Source of the DNA: Actinoplanes sp. NBRC 103695
GTDB lineage: Bacteria; Actinomycetota; Actinomycetes; Mycobacteriales; Micromonosporaceae
Assembly: GCF_030269485.1 (NCBI RefSeq)
Contig: NZ_BSTL01000016.1
Span: 186,001 to 250,000 of the forward strand
DNA: 64,000 nucleotides
Direction of reading: 5' to 3'
Both the position numbers and the translations under genes were made by a program. Shown piece by piece: positions 34,318 through 42,481 of the stretch. Every line of letters starts with the position of its first letter. Position 1 is the first letter of the stretch. The notes beneath the pieces are model-generated. The model was not told the origin of the DNA. It saw nothing but the letters and a program-made list of their open reading frames with translations, and did not search any database.

Positions 34318-36219
34318 GTGCCTACCTCTTCCCATCCTGTAACCGCCCTGCCTACCGGCGATCCCGTTGTAACCGCCTTGCCTACCGGCGATTGTGGAGA
34401 CTTCCGCGGCCCGGGTGCCGTCGCCGGACGTCGTGCTCACCTGCGCGCTGTCGACGTCAGCGTTACCTTGGGCGCCCGCCGTGTCCTCGATCGGGTGTCC
34501 GTCACCGTTTCCGCACGATCCCGCCTGGCGATCGTCGGCGAGAACGGCCGCGGCAAGACGACCCTTCTGCACGTCCTCGCGGGATCCCTGACACCGGACA
34601 CCGGCACGGTCCAGCGGGCCGGCACCGTCGGGCTCGCCGAGCAGGCCCTGCACGTCGGCCCGCCTGCCCCGCTCGACCAACCGGGCGGTGACGCGTCCTC
34701 TCCTCACAACCGGCCGGACGGTGACGCCTCTCTTCCTCACAACCGGCCGGGCGGTGACGTCCCTCTTCCTCACGACCAGCCGGGCCGTGACGCGCGGCGG
34801 CTGACCGTGGGTGACCTCACCCGGGCGGCATTGCGTCCCGCATACGAGGCCCTGACCGAGTTCGACCGGGCCTCCGCCGATCTCGCCGCCGGGACGGCCG
34901 GGGCGGACGACCGTTACGCGGAGGCGCTGGAGGCGGCGACCATCCTGGATGCGTGGGACGCCGAACGCCGGGTGGACATCGCCCTGGCGGCCCTCGACGC
35001 CTGCACCGATCGCGCGCGCGAGCTGGTCACCCTCTCGGTGGGCCAGCGTTATCGCGTACGCCTGGCCTGCCTGCTCGGCGCCCACCACGACCTGCTCCTG
35101 CTGGACGAGCCCACCAACCACCTGGATGCCGGCGGCCTGGCCTTCCTCACCGAAAGACTGCGCTCGCACGCCGGAGGCCTGGCGCTCGTCAGCCACGACC
35201 GTGCCCTGCTCCGCGACGTGGCCGAGGAGTTCTTGGACCTCGACCCGAGCGAGGACGGCGCGGCCCGTTTGTACGCCGGAGGCTACGACGGCTGGCAAGC
35301 GGCCCGGTGCCGCGACCGGCGGCGCTGGGAGCAGGACTTCGAAGAACAGCAGGCCGAACACCGCCGGCTGACCACGGCCGTCGACCAGGCACGCGACCGC
35401 CTCAGCACCGGATGGCGCCCGGACAAGGGCACCGGCAAGCACCAGCGCCAGTCCCGGGCGCCGGGCGTGGTGCAGGCGCTCCACCGAGCCCGCCAGGCCC
35501 TCGACGCACACCGGATCACCGCGCCCGAGCCACCGCCGTCGCTGCGCTGGCCGGACCTGGCCACCCGGGTCGGCGCCGACGATCAGCCCCGGACCGGCCA
35601 GGTCCCCGATCGACCGGGTGCTGGTCCGGCCCGGGCTGACGAGTTCCGAGCCAGCGATGCGCTGATCCTGGCCGACGAGCTCCGAGTCGGCACCGCGCTG
35701 GTCCGGGCCGACGAGGTCATGGTCTCCGGCCGCCTGCACCGGCCGGTCACATTGACCCTGAACAGCGGCGGCCGGCTGCTCGTGACCGGCCCGAACGGCA
35801 GCGGCAAGAGCACCCTGCTGTCCCTTCTGGCCGGTCGGTCGCGTCCCACCGGCGGCCGGGTTCACCACCGGCCGGACACGCGCATCGCGCTGGTGGCCCA
35901 AGAGGTCCCCGAATGGCCGGCCGACGCGATCACGGCCGACCTGCTGCCGGGCGACACGATGGGTCTGCTGGACCGCGAGGCCATGCGTACCCCGGCGCGG
36001 CGCCTCTCGCAGGGCCAGCAGCGAAGGCTGGATCTCGCGATCAACCTGGCCACACGGCCCGACCTGCTGATCTTCGACGAGCCCACCAACCATCTGTCGG
36101 CGGTGCTGGTCGACGAGCTGACCACGGCGCTGCTGGACACGCCCACCGCGATCGTGGTGGCCACCCACGACCGCCAGTTGCTCGCCGACGTGGCCGGCTG
36201 GCCCCGGCTGAATCTCTGA
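34318..36219 (+). CDS. ABC-F family ATPase, probable ribosome protection (antibiotic resistance) protein
   Basis: 633 residues from GTG 34318 with GCGGAG at 34305-34310. Two ABC domains without membrane segments: Walker A GENGRGKTT at 74-82 and GPNGSGKST at 491-499; both Walker B motifs read DEPTNHL; signatures are LSVGQRYRVRLA and LSQGQQRRLDLA. This is the ABC-F layout; actinobacterial members such as TlrC, LmrC and VarM dislodge ribosome-targeting antibiotics. A 27-bp direct repeat opens the gene (TALPTGD twice), an 11-residue unit is repeated at ~120-160 and a third repeat lies near 424-468. The attenuation leader supports a resistance role. Confidence 0.88.
   Translation: MPTSSHPVTALPTGDPVVTALPTGDCGDFRGPGAVAGRRAHLRAVDVSVTLGARRVLDRVSVTVSARSRLAIVGENGRGKTTLLHVLAGSLTPDTGTVQRAGTVGLAEQALHVGPPAPLDQPGGDASSPHNRPDGDASLPHNRPGGDVPLPHDQPGRDARRLTVGDLTRAALRPAYEALTEFDRASADLAAGTAGADDRYAEALEAATILDAWDAERRVDIALAALDACTDRARELVTLSVGQRYRVRLACLLGAHHDLLLLDEPTNHLDAGGLAFLTERLRSHAGGLALVSHDRALLRDVAEEFLDLDPSEDGAARLYAGGYDGWQAARCRDRRRWEQDFEEQQAEHRRLTTAVDQARDRLSTGWRPDKGTGKHQRQSRAPGVVQALHRARQALDAHRITAPEPPPSLRWPDLATRVGADDQPRTGQVPDRPGAGPARADEFRASDALILADELRVGTALVRADEVMVSGRLHRPVTLTLNSGGRLLVTGPNGSGKSTLLSLLAGRSRPTGGRVHHRPDTRIALVAQEVPEWPADAITADLLPGDTMGLLDREAMRTPARRLSQGQQRRLDLAINLATRPDLLIFDEPTNHLSAVLVDELTTALLDTPTAIVVATHDRQLLADVAGWPRLNL
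34675..34797 (+). repeat. 33-bp tandem repeat inside the ABC-F gene
   Basis: Nearly four copies of a 33-bp unit encode an 11-residue motif of the form N-R-P-G-G-D-A-S-L-P-H (residues ~120-160) between the first Walker A and the following helical region. A further, looser repeat of 36-39 bp lies at about 35600-35730 between the two ATPase domains. Confidence 0.9.
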
Positions 36220-36495
36220 CGTGGCCGGTGTGACTGAGCGCGCTTGATGGCGGTTTGGCATGCAAGCTGGCGGCAGCAAGGGTGTCGACCAGCCTTTGTC
36301 GCTGAGCCGAAGCACGGTAGTTGTCACACAGGCGGGCATGTAGTCACCTGCGCGGTCGGACCGTTCTGGTCGATCTTGAGGGTGAGAGGCGGTCGGCAAG
36401 TCGGGCGAGAGTGTCGATCGGCATCGCCTTGACGGTGTCCGGGGTGGCCGTCGCGAACGGCATCGGATGCACGTCCTCGCGAAGCTCCGCGGCCC
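36220..36495. other. Intergenic region without recognised feature
   Basis: 276 bp between the convergent ABC-F and MarR-like genes. Slightly lower GC. No hairpin, repeat or gene fragment that I can support. Confidence 0.5.
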
Positions 36496-37200
36496 TCAAT
36501 CGCCGCCCGCGGACACCCGGTGCTGTTGCGCGAACCGGATGATGGTGTCGCCCAGTTGTTCGAGGAATCGACCTGCCACGGCCAGTCGGGCCCCGGCGAG
36601 GGTGCCGCTCCCCAAGATGTCGGCGCCGCGCAGCACGGTCGCGGCCAGCCGCTGGTTGGCGCGGACGTTGACGACCGCGGACCGGATACCCGCGTCCTCG
36701 TCGAGGAAGTACCGATGGCGCCGGCTCCGGCCGTCGCGGCTGCGGCGTATCAGCCCGTGCTGTTCCAACAGCCCGACCGCGAGCGAGATCGTCGCCGGGC
36801 TGACCCGGAGTTGCCCCGTCAGCTCGGCGGTGGTGGCGCTACCGGTCTCTGCGGTGAACAGACAGGCCAGCACTCTGGCGGCGGTGCGCGGCATACCGGT
36901 GTCGATCAGGGCCGCGGTGAGATCGGCGACCAACGCGATCCGCGCGTCTGGATCGGGGCCGGCGGGTACGCCCGGGGCACCCCGGGCTGGAGCGTGCGGT
37001 CGGCGCCGACCGCGTCGGACGGTAGCCAGCTGCGCCAGCTCCGCGCGGTAGCGGCCCGGTCCGCCGTTGCGAGCCACCTCGCGGCTGACCGTGGATGTCG
37101 GGCGGCCGAGATCGCCGGCGATCTCGGCGAAAGTGAGCCCCTGCGCCAGCCCGGCGGCGATCCGCTGCCGGTCGGCGCTGGTCAGCCTGGGCCCGGGCAT
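36496..37200 (-). CDS. MarR/GbsR-like regulator with an extra N-terminal HTH
   Basis: 234 residues from ATG 37200 (MPGPRLTSADRQRI); a frame start at 37299 is possible. An N-terminal helix-turn-helix of the HTH_38/IS30-transposase type (IAAGLAQGLTFAEIAGDLGR, then TVSREVARNGG) is followed by a GbsR/MarR winged helix (TTAELTGQLRVSPATISLAV, LIRRSRDGRSRRHRYFL). It probably represses the divergent TIM-barrel gene and itself through the shared 211-bp region. Confidence 0.85.
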   Translation of the reverse strand: MPGPRLTSADRQRIAAGLAQGLTFAEIAGDLGRPTSTVSREVARNGGPGRYRAELAQLATVRRGRRRPHAPARGAPGVPAGPDPDARIALVADLTAALIDTGMPRTAARVLACLFTAETGSATTAELTGQLRVSPATISLAVGLLEQHGLIRRSRDGRSRRHRYFLDEDAGIRSAVVNVRANQRLAATVLRGADILGSGTLAGARLAVAGRFLEQLGDTIIRFAQQHRVSAGGD

Positions 37201-37411
37201 CCCGTTCGCCCCCCATCCGGTCCGCTGGCCACCAGTATGGGTGCCGATCGCCGTCCGTTGCAAAATGCGTGCATTCGCCGACACCGTCATTGCAATCACA
37301 ACTACACCCTTGAACAGCGGAGATACCGACTCCCGACGCGGGCTGGGTGGACCGAGATTCGACCCGTGCCTAACGTTTGGTTACCTGTTCAGCAACCGAG
37401 AAGGAGCATTC
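37201..37411. promoter_or_regulatory. Divergent control region with candidate operators
   Basis: AATGC-GT-GCATT (37264-37275) is a perfect 5+5 inverted repeat, and TAACGTTTGGTTA (37371-37383) has TAAC/GTTA ends close to the rightward start. An AT-richer tract at about 37260-37325 should carry both promoters. Assignment to the MarR-like regulator is inference from position. Confidence 0.45.
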
Positions 37412-38401
37412 GTGCGTGCCAAGGGCATCACCTACGACACCGGATTCACCCCCGGTGGGCGGAGCACCCGGCCCGACTTCAACCCCGGCGAAGTCAAGCA
37501 GGAGATGCGGATCATCGCCGACGATCTGCACTGCGACGCTGTCCGGATCACCGGCGGCGACCCCGAACGGCTGTCGGTCGCGGCCGGGCACGCCGCCAAC
37601 GCCGGGCTCGAGGTCTGGTTCTCCCCGTTCCCCTGCGAGCAAACCGCCCAGGAATTGCTGCCCTACTTCGCCGACTTCGCCGACTTCGCCGACTGCGCCG
37701 ACCGGGCCGAGGCCGCCGGCGCCGCGGTCTTCGTCGCCGGATGCGAACTGAGCCTGTTCGACGCGGGCTTCCTGCCAGGGGCCGACACCTTCGCCCGGAT
37801 CAAGTCCCTGTCCAGCGGCGACCCCGAGGCGGTGGGCCAGCTCGCGGACGCCTCCGCCGCCATGAACACGCTGCTCGCCGAAGCCGCGGCGACCGTGCGC
37901 GGACGGTTCCGTGGCAATATCACCTACGCCTCCGGAACCTGGGAGGACATCGACTGGACGCCCTTCGACATCGTGGGCGTCGACGCCTACGTCGATCCCG
38001 ACGACCCCGGCTTCCAGCCGGCCGTGCAGGAGTTCCGCCGGCACGGCAAACCGCTCGCGGTGACCGAGTTCGGCTGCTGCACGTACCGGGGAGCGGCTGC
38101 GCGTGGCGGCATGGGCTGGGACATCGTCGATCACGACGCCGATCCGCCCCGCATTCCCGGCGACCATGTCCGCGACGAGGAGGAGCCGGCCCGCTACCTC
38201 CGCCGTCTGATCGGCGCCTTCGACCAGGAGGGTGTGGACACCGCGTTCTGGTTCACCTTCGCGAGCTACAACAGCCCATACCACCCCGATCCGCATCTGG
38301 ACCTCGACATGGCCGGATTCGGGGTGTGCAAGGTGCTGCCCGACGGTCGTCTCGAACCGAAGCGGACCTTCCACGCCATGGCCGAGCTGTACGGGAAGTA
38401 G
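37412..38401 (+). CDS. TIM-barrel glycosidase-like protein ('abortive infection'-annotated family)
   Basis: 329 residues from GTG 37412, supported by AAGGAG at 37401-37406. Starts RAKGITYDTGF, with later elements FDIVGVDAY, PLAVTEFGCCTYRGA and FWFTFASYNSP, consistent with a glycoside-hydrolase-like TIM barrel with Glu in VTEFG as a candidate catalytic residue. Relatives in actinobacteria are often annotated as abortive infection proteins, without evidence I know of. A short FADFADCADRAE stretch comes from a local DNA repeat. No signal peptide. It is divergent from the regulator. Confidence 0.75.
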   Translation: MRAKGITYDTGFTPGGRSTRPDFNPGEVKQEMRIIADDLHCDAVRITGGDPERLSVAAGHAANAGLEVWFSPFPCEQTAQELLPYFADFADFADCADRAEAAGAAVFVAGCELSLFDAGFLPGADTFARIKSLSSGDPEAVGQLADASAAMNTLLAEAAATVRGRFRGNITYASGTWEDIDWTPFDIVGVDAYVDPDDPGFQPAVQEFRRHGKPLAVTEFGCCTYRGAAARGGMGWDIVDHDADPPRIPGDHVRDEEEPARYLRRLIGAFDQEGVDTAFWFTFASYNSPYHPDPHLDLDMAGFGVCKVLPDGRLEPKRTFHAMAELYGK

Positions 38402-38532
38402 CGGTCAGAGGATCTCGGCGGCCAGCTTGACTCGGTCGGACTCCAGCACCGGGCCTTACCCAACGGCCAGGTCCGGAGTGGACGGCGGGCGGTGGCCTAG
38501 GAAGCCTGTCAGCCAGACCAGGTAGTGACTGA

Positions 38533-38772
38533 GCGGCAGAGCCGTATTTCTCCCGGGGCATCGCCGCACTCGGCACCTACGGCTTCGTCGCCACCCTGCA
38601 GGCCGACGCCGACTTCGGCCGCATCCTCGTCGCCTACGGCGGCGTCTTCGTCGCCGGCTCCGTCGCCTGGGGCGTCGTGGTGGACAAGTTCCGCCCCGAC
38701 CGCTACGACCTGGTCGGCGCTGCCATCTGCCTACTCGGCGTCGTGGTGATCATTAACGAGCCCCGGCATTGA
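38533..38772 (+). pseudogene. YnfA-family membrane protein, N-terminus lost
   Basis: The frame from a stop at 38530-38532 to TGA 38770-38772 reads RGIAALGTYGFVATLQADAD, then GGVFVAGSVAWGVVVDKFRP and DLVGAAICLLGVVVI: the last ~70 of ~107 residues of YnfA (UPF0060). There is no start codon at the expected place and the first helix is absent. Confidence 0.7.
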
Positions 38773-38956
38773 CCTCACGTCGTCGCAGCTCATCGACTCA
38801 CCCAGGGTCTGCGGCGGTGGGAAGGGCGGCGGCCAGTCCCCTGTGGCGCCGGCGATCATCCCGTCCGAAACGGTTCGTCCGGACTCCTTGAAGCGGCCCG
38901 ATTCCCGTGCCGCACCGTCAGTGCCGACCACGTCGGGGGTATCCGGGGCGAGGTTG
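38773..38956. other. Short stretch between two decayed genes
   Basis: No gene, repeat or hairpin that I can support between the YnfA remnant and the transposase remnant. Confidence 0.4.
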
Positions 38957-39420
38957 CTACTGGTCGGTCTCGGCGTCTAGTTGGGCGATGAGCTCGTCGG
39001 TGTAAGACGTCAGCCGTTGCCGAAGCCACGCGTAGGTGCCGTTGCGGTGGCAGATGTGCTGCCACCGGTGCTGGATGTAGTGGGCGAGTTCGCGATCGCC
39101 GCGGGGACGACGTCCATTGGGCCGGGTCTGTGGGGAGAAGATGAAGTCGCCGTGGGTCACCCGGGCCCAGGCCCACGCGGCGTTCGGCCCGCTCAACACC
39201 GCCAGCTCGGCGACCTTCGCCCGCAACCGGTCCCGCAACAGCGTTCGCGCCGGATCGCGCCGGATCGTACGCGGTACGCGGTTCACCCGGCTCCGCCCGC
39301 AGCCGATCACCACTACGGAACCCGGTCTCCGCCTCCGACACGTGCGCGAACCGCAACCGCACCACCCGCTGCTGGTACTCGGTCATGTCCTCCATCCCGG
39401 GCGGCTGAACTCCACCAGCG
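38957..39420 (-). pseudogene. Frameshifted Mu/TnsB-like transposase remnant
   Basis: Reading from 39420 leftward: YQQRVVRLRFAHVSEAETGF, then PGEPRTAYDPAR, matching the N-terminal region of actinobacterial Mu/TnsB-type transposases. At 39247-39266 a 10-bp unit (GCGCCGGATC) stands twice in tandem; removing one copy joins this frame to LLRDRLRAKVAEL in the next frame, restoring the expected continuation. From there an unfamiliar tail runs to a stop at 38957. The catalytic DDE domain is absent. Confidence 0.55.
39247..39266. repeat. 10-bp tandem duplication that breaks the transposase frame
   Basis: GCGCCGGATC at 39247-39256 and again at 39257-39266. Ten is not a multiple of three, so the duplication shifts the frame of the minus-strand gene. 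Confidence 0.85.
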
Positions 39421-39455
39421 CCGGCCCGCGGCGCCTGCGCGTCCCGCGGGGTCGT

Positions 39456-39606
39456 CACCGCGACCCGCTTGCCCGGCTCGCCGGCCACACCGCTGAACGG
39501 TCCGACAGCTGCGCCGCCAAGTCCACGCCGAGGCGCCGACACCACAGCAAGTGCAACACCACGCCGGCTCTGACTTCCCCGTGCGGACCGCCCGCTTCGT
39601 TGACAG
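39456..39606 (-). pseudogene. C-terminal scrap of a TnsA-like transposase endonuclease subunit
   Basis: The minus-strand frame reads VRAGVVLHLLWCRRLGVDLA then QLSDRSAVW and stops at 39456. This matches the end of TnsA-like heteromeric transposase subunits (VL-HLLW-x3-L-x-DL-x4-LS). It directly precedes the TnsB-like remnant in the order expected for such transposons. The catalytic part of TnsA is gone. Confidence 0.4.
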
Positions 39607-39701
39607 CGATTCAGTGCCCGGCGCGGAGGTCATGTCAGGGCCGTGACCAGGCCGGATCATGGGCCGTGACCCGGTGAGGTCTGGGCTGTGGACGGGCCGG
39701 G

Positions 39702-40532
39702 TCATGTCTGGGCCCTGACCAAGGCGGTCTCGTAGGCGACGACGACCAGTTGCGCGCGGTCGCGGGCGTGCAGTTTGGCGAGCAACCGGCTGACGTGGGT
39801 CTTCACTGTCGGAAGGCTGAGCGTCAGATGTCTGGCGATCTCCGTGTTGGACAGACCTCGGCCGATCAGCTCGAGCACCTCACGTTCCCGGTCGGTGACC
39901 CCGTCCAGCCGCTTGCCGAACGCCCGCGCCGGCCGTGGCTCCGCAGTGAACGCGGCGATCAGTCGCCGGGTCACCGCCGGCGCCAGCAACGCGTCCCCGC
40001 GGGCGACGACCCGCACCGCCGCGACGAGCTCGGCCGCTCCGGCGTCCTTGAGCAGGAAGCCGCTGGCGCCGGCACGCAGCGCGCCGTACACGTACTCATC
40101 CAGGTCGAAGGTGGTCAGCATGAGCACCCGCACGTCCTCGGTCTCCGCGCAGATCTGCGCGGTCGCCTGAATGCCGTCCAGGTCGGGCATCCGCACATCC
40201 ATCAGCGCCACGTCGGGCCGCTCACGAAGAGCCATCCGGACCGCGTCGCGCCCGGTCGCGGCCTCGGCGGCGACAACGAAGCCGGGCGTCGCCTCGAACA
40301 GGACCCGTAGACTGTCCCGCAGCAGCGTCTGGTCATCCGCGAGAAGCACCCGGATCGGGCCACCGTCCGCGCCGTCTGAGCCGGTCTCGTCTGTGCGGTC
40401 CGGGCCGGTCTCGTCTGTGCGGTCCGGGCAGGGGATGTTCGCGCGGTCCGGGCCGGACCCGGCTGTGCGGTCCGGGCGGGAGGCGCCCGCGCGTTCCGGG
40501 ACGGGCACGCCCGCGCTCCTCGGGTCAGTCAC
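39702..40532 (-). CDS. NarL/LuxR-family response regulator
   Basis: 276 residues from GTG 40532. A 58-residue N-terminal extension with a repeated PDRTDETG element precedes the receiver domain (IRVLLADDQTLLRDSLRV, phospho-acceptor Asp112 in VALMDVRMPD, conserved Thr/Lys positions in MLTTFD and LLKDAG). A LuxR helix-turn-helix ends the protein (LTDREREVLELIGRGLSNTE with VT at the start). The extension is unusual; the gene overlaps the kinase gene by 8 bp (GTGACTGA), so the pair is one operon. Confidence 0.93.
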   Translation of the reverse strand: MTDPRSAGVPVPERAGASRPDRTAGSGPDRANIPCPDRTDETGPDRTDETGSDGADGGPIRVLLADDQTLLRDSLRVLFEATPGFVVAAEAATGRDAVRMALRERPDVALMDVRMPDLDGIQATAQICAETEDVRVLMLTTFDLDEYVYGALRAGASGFLLKDAGAAELVAAVRVVARGDALLAPAVTRRLIAAFTAEPRPARAFGKRLDGVTDREREVLELIGRGLSNTEIARHLTLSLPTVKTHVSRLLAKLHARDRAQLVVVAYETALVRAQT

Positions 40533-41640
40533 GGCTACGCGCCGGGTCCGGGAGGTGGGCGATCACGGCGAAGCCGCCGCCGGCCGCGGGACCGGCGTCG
40601 AGGCGGCCACCGACGGCGGCGACGCGCTCACGCATCCCGCGTAACCCGTGGCCGCTTCCGCCGGCCGAACCCGTCCGGACATCGTCGGCGGCACCAGCCG
40701 GTCCGTGTCCGCTTCCGTCCGGCAGGGAGGCGGCGGCGACGCCGTCGTCGACCACCCGCACCTCGACGTGGGCCGGCATGGCCGTGATGGTCACGGTGCA
40801 GCGCGTCGCGTCCTTGGCATGCCGGATGACGTTGGTCAGCGACTCCTGCACGATGCGATGGACGACCGGTCTCATCCCGGCTGGGAACGCGTCGGCGATC
40901 AGCTCGATCGCGAGGCCGGTCTGGGCGACCCGCTTGATCAGGGTCCGAAGCTGGTCGTCGCCGCCCGGCTCGCCGTCGCGGAGCAGACCGACAGCCCTCC
41001 TGATCTCCACCAGCGCGTCTCGCCCCGACTCCTCGATGACCGCCAGCGCGCTCGTCGCCTCCTCCGGCCGGACCGACACGACGTGCCTGGCCACACTCGC
41101 CTTCATGGTGATCATGCTGAGGTGATGGGCGACGGAGTCGTGCATGTCCCGGGCGATGCGCAGCCGCTCATCGGCCACCGCCCGTTCGGCCCGCTCGGTC
41201 GCCAGCCGGTCCGCCAGCCGGCGTCGACGACGGACCAGCCGGCCGATCACCCAGGGGACCGCCACGGCGGGGAGGGCCACCAGCGGTGTCCCCGGCTCCC
41301 AGAATCCCAGCGCCCCGGCCGTCGCGATCCCGGCCGCCAGCGCCGGAATCGACCACGACCGGTGGACCGCCACGCCGACCGAGTAGAGCGGCAGAGCCGC
41401 CGCCGCGCAGAGCACCGCTCCCGCGTACACGGGAATGGTGCCTGACACCAGCAGCGCCGCCGCCGACCCTGTCATCGCCGCGGCCGCCGCCAGCGGCCAT
41501 CGACCCCGGACCGCGACCGGAACGGCGACAGCGGTCACCAGGAGCCACTGCCACCACGCGAGCGGCCCGGTCTCGCCGGCCGCCCACGCGGTCGACAGCA
41601 GCAGGAGGGCTGCCGCCGCGCTATCCATCAGCTTGGTCAC
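40525..41640 (-). CDS. Sensor histidine kinase (NarL-partner type)
   Basis: 371 residues. Four or five N-terminal membrane helices (to residue ~130), then a HisKA_3 dimerisation domain with His167 in ARDMHDSVAHHLSMI, and a HATPase domain (QESLTNVIRHA, VRVVDDG, GHGLRGMRERV). The membrane part has no clear extracellular sensor, as in intramembrane-sensing kinases. It phosphorylates the regulator encoded immediately downstream. Confidence 0.94.
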   Translation of the reverse strand: MTKLMDSAAAALLLLSTAWAAGETGPLAWWQWLLVTAVAVPVAVRGRWPLAAAAAMTGSAAALLVSGTIPVYAGAVLCAAAALPLYSVGVAVHRSWSIPALAAGIATAGALGFWEPGTPLVALPAVAVPWVIGRLVRRRRRLADRLATERAERAVADERLRIARDMHDSVAHHLSMITMKASVARHVVSVRPEEATSALAVIEESGRDALVEIRRAVGLLRDGEPGGDDQLRTLIKRVAQTGLAIELIADAFPAGMRPVVHRIVQESLTNVIRHAKDATRCTVTITAMPAHVEVRVVDDGVAAASLPDGSGHGPAGAADDVRTGSAGGSGHGLRGMRERVAAVGGRLDAGPAAGGGFAVIAHLPDPARSRD

Positions 41641-41773
41641 GCCGCCAGATTAGTGAGCGTGGAGGACGCTGCCATCAGACTCAGGGCGGTCATCCTGCGG
41701 GACCATGCCGGGTCGCAAAGATGAGACCCCGGTCAGACGCGGACCGGGGCGCCACCGCGAGAACGTTTGCGGC

Positions 41774-42481
41774 ATGACGAATCAGCGACCAGCTTTCCCC
41801 GGGCCGTGGCTCGGCGGCATCTCCCTGATCCTCGGCCCGGCTCTGATGCTGACCGGCATGCTGCTGCGCTTCGGTGTTCCGTTCTTCTTCCCGCACCAGC
41901 TCGCCGCCTATCAGAACCGGCCGGGGCTGATGGGTGCCGCCTACGCGGTCTTCCTGGCCGGGGTGATCGCCCTCTGGCCGGGCGTCATCGTGGTGGCCAC
42001 GCGCATCGCCGAGACGCGTCCGGGCTGGGCGGTGTGGGGCGGTGCGCTGGTGCTGAGTGGCCTGTTCGCACGGACGTTCCACGGTGGAGTCAACACGTTC
42101 GCGCTGGCGCTGACCGACAGCGCTGGTGTGGATGCCGCGACCAAGGCGGTGGCGTCCTATTACACGTTTCCGGAGTGGGTCGTCTCGAGTCTGAGCATGA
42201 GCGTCATGGCAGGCTGGATCGTCCTGGCCATCGGCGGACTGCTGTCACGCGTGCTCCGGCCCTGGTCGGCCGCGGCTCTGGCACTGCCGGCGGGCCTGAT
42301 GATCGGCGTGCTGAAGGGCGCCGATTGGCTGACGATCGTCGAGCTGATCGGGCTCTCCGTGGCTCTCGTCCCCTTGGGGGTGGCCGAGCTGCGCCGGGCT
42401 CCACGTCCGTCCCATCGGGCGGCGGCGCCTCTGGCCGTGCTCTTCCTGGCCGCGTCGGTGGTGCTCGGGCGGCTCGGATGA
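41774..42481 (+). CDS. Hypothetical integral membrane protein
   Basis: 235 residues from ATG 41774 with about seven hydrophobic segments and no recognised motif. It is divergent from the two-component system (133 bp away) and could be its target, which is inference. It is followed by the first repeat block. Confidence 0.75.
   Translation: MTNQRPAFPGPWLGGISLILGPALMLTGMLLRFGVPFFFPHQLAAYQNRPGLMGAAYAVFLAGVIALWPGVIVVATRIAETRPGWAVWGGALVLSGLFARTFHGGVNTFALALTDSAGVDAATKAVASYYTFPEWVVSSLSMSVMAGWIVLAIGGLLSRVLRPWSAAALALPAGLMIGVLKGADWLTIVELIGLSVALVPLGVAELRRAPRPSHRAAAPLAVLFLAASVVLGRLG

Noticed and set aside
32959..36399. A 1146-codon minus-strand frame opposite the phosphodiesterase and ABC-F genes
   Set aside because: Shadow frame; the plus-strand genes have complete catalytic motifs and ribosome binding sites.
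36244..36542. Short plus-strand frames after the ABC-F gene
   Set aside because: No motif or ribosome binding site; part of them is antisense to the MarR-like gene.
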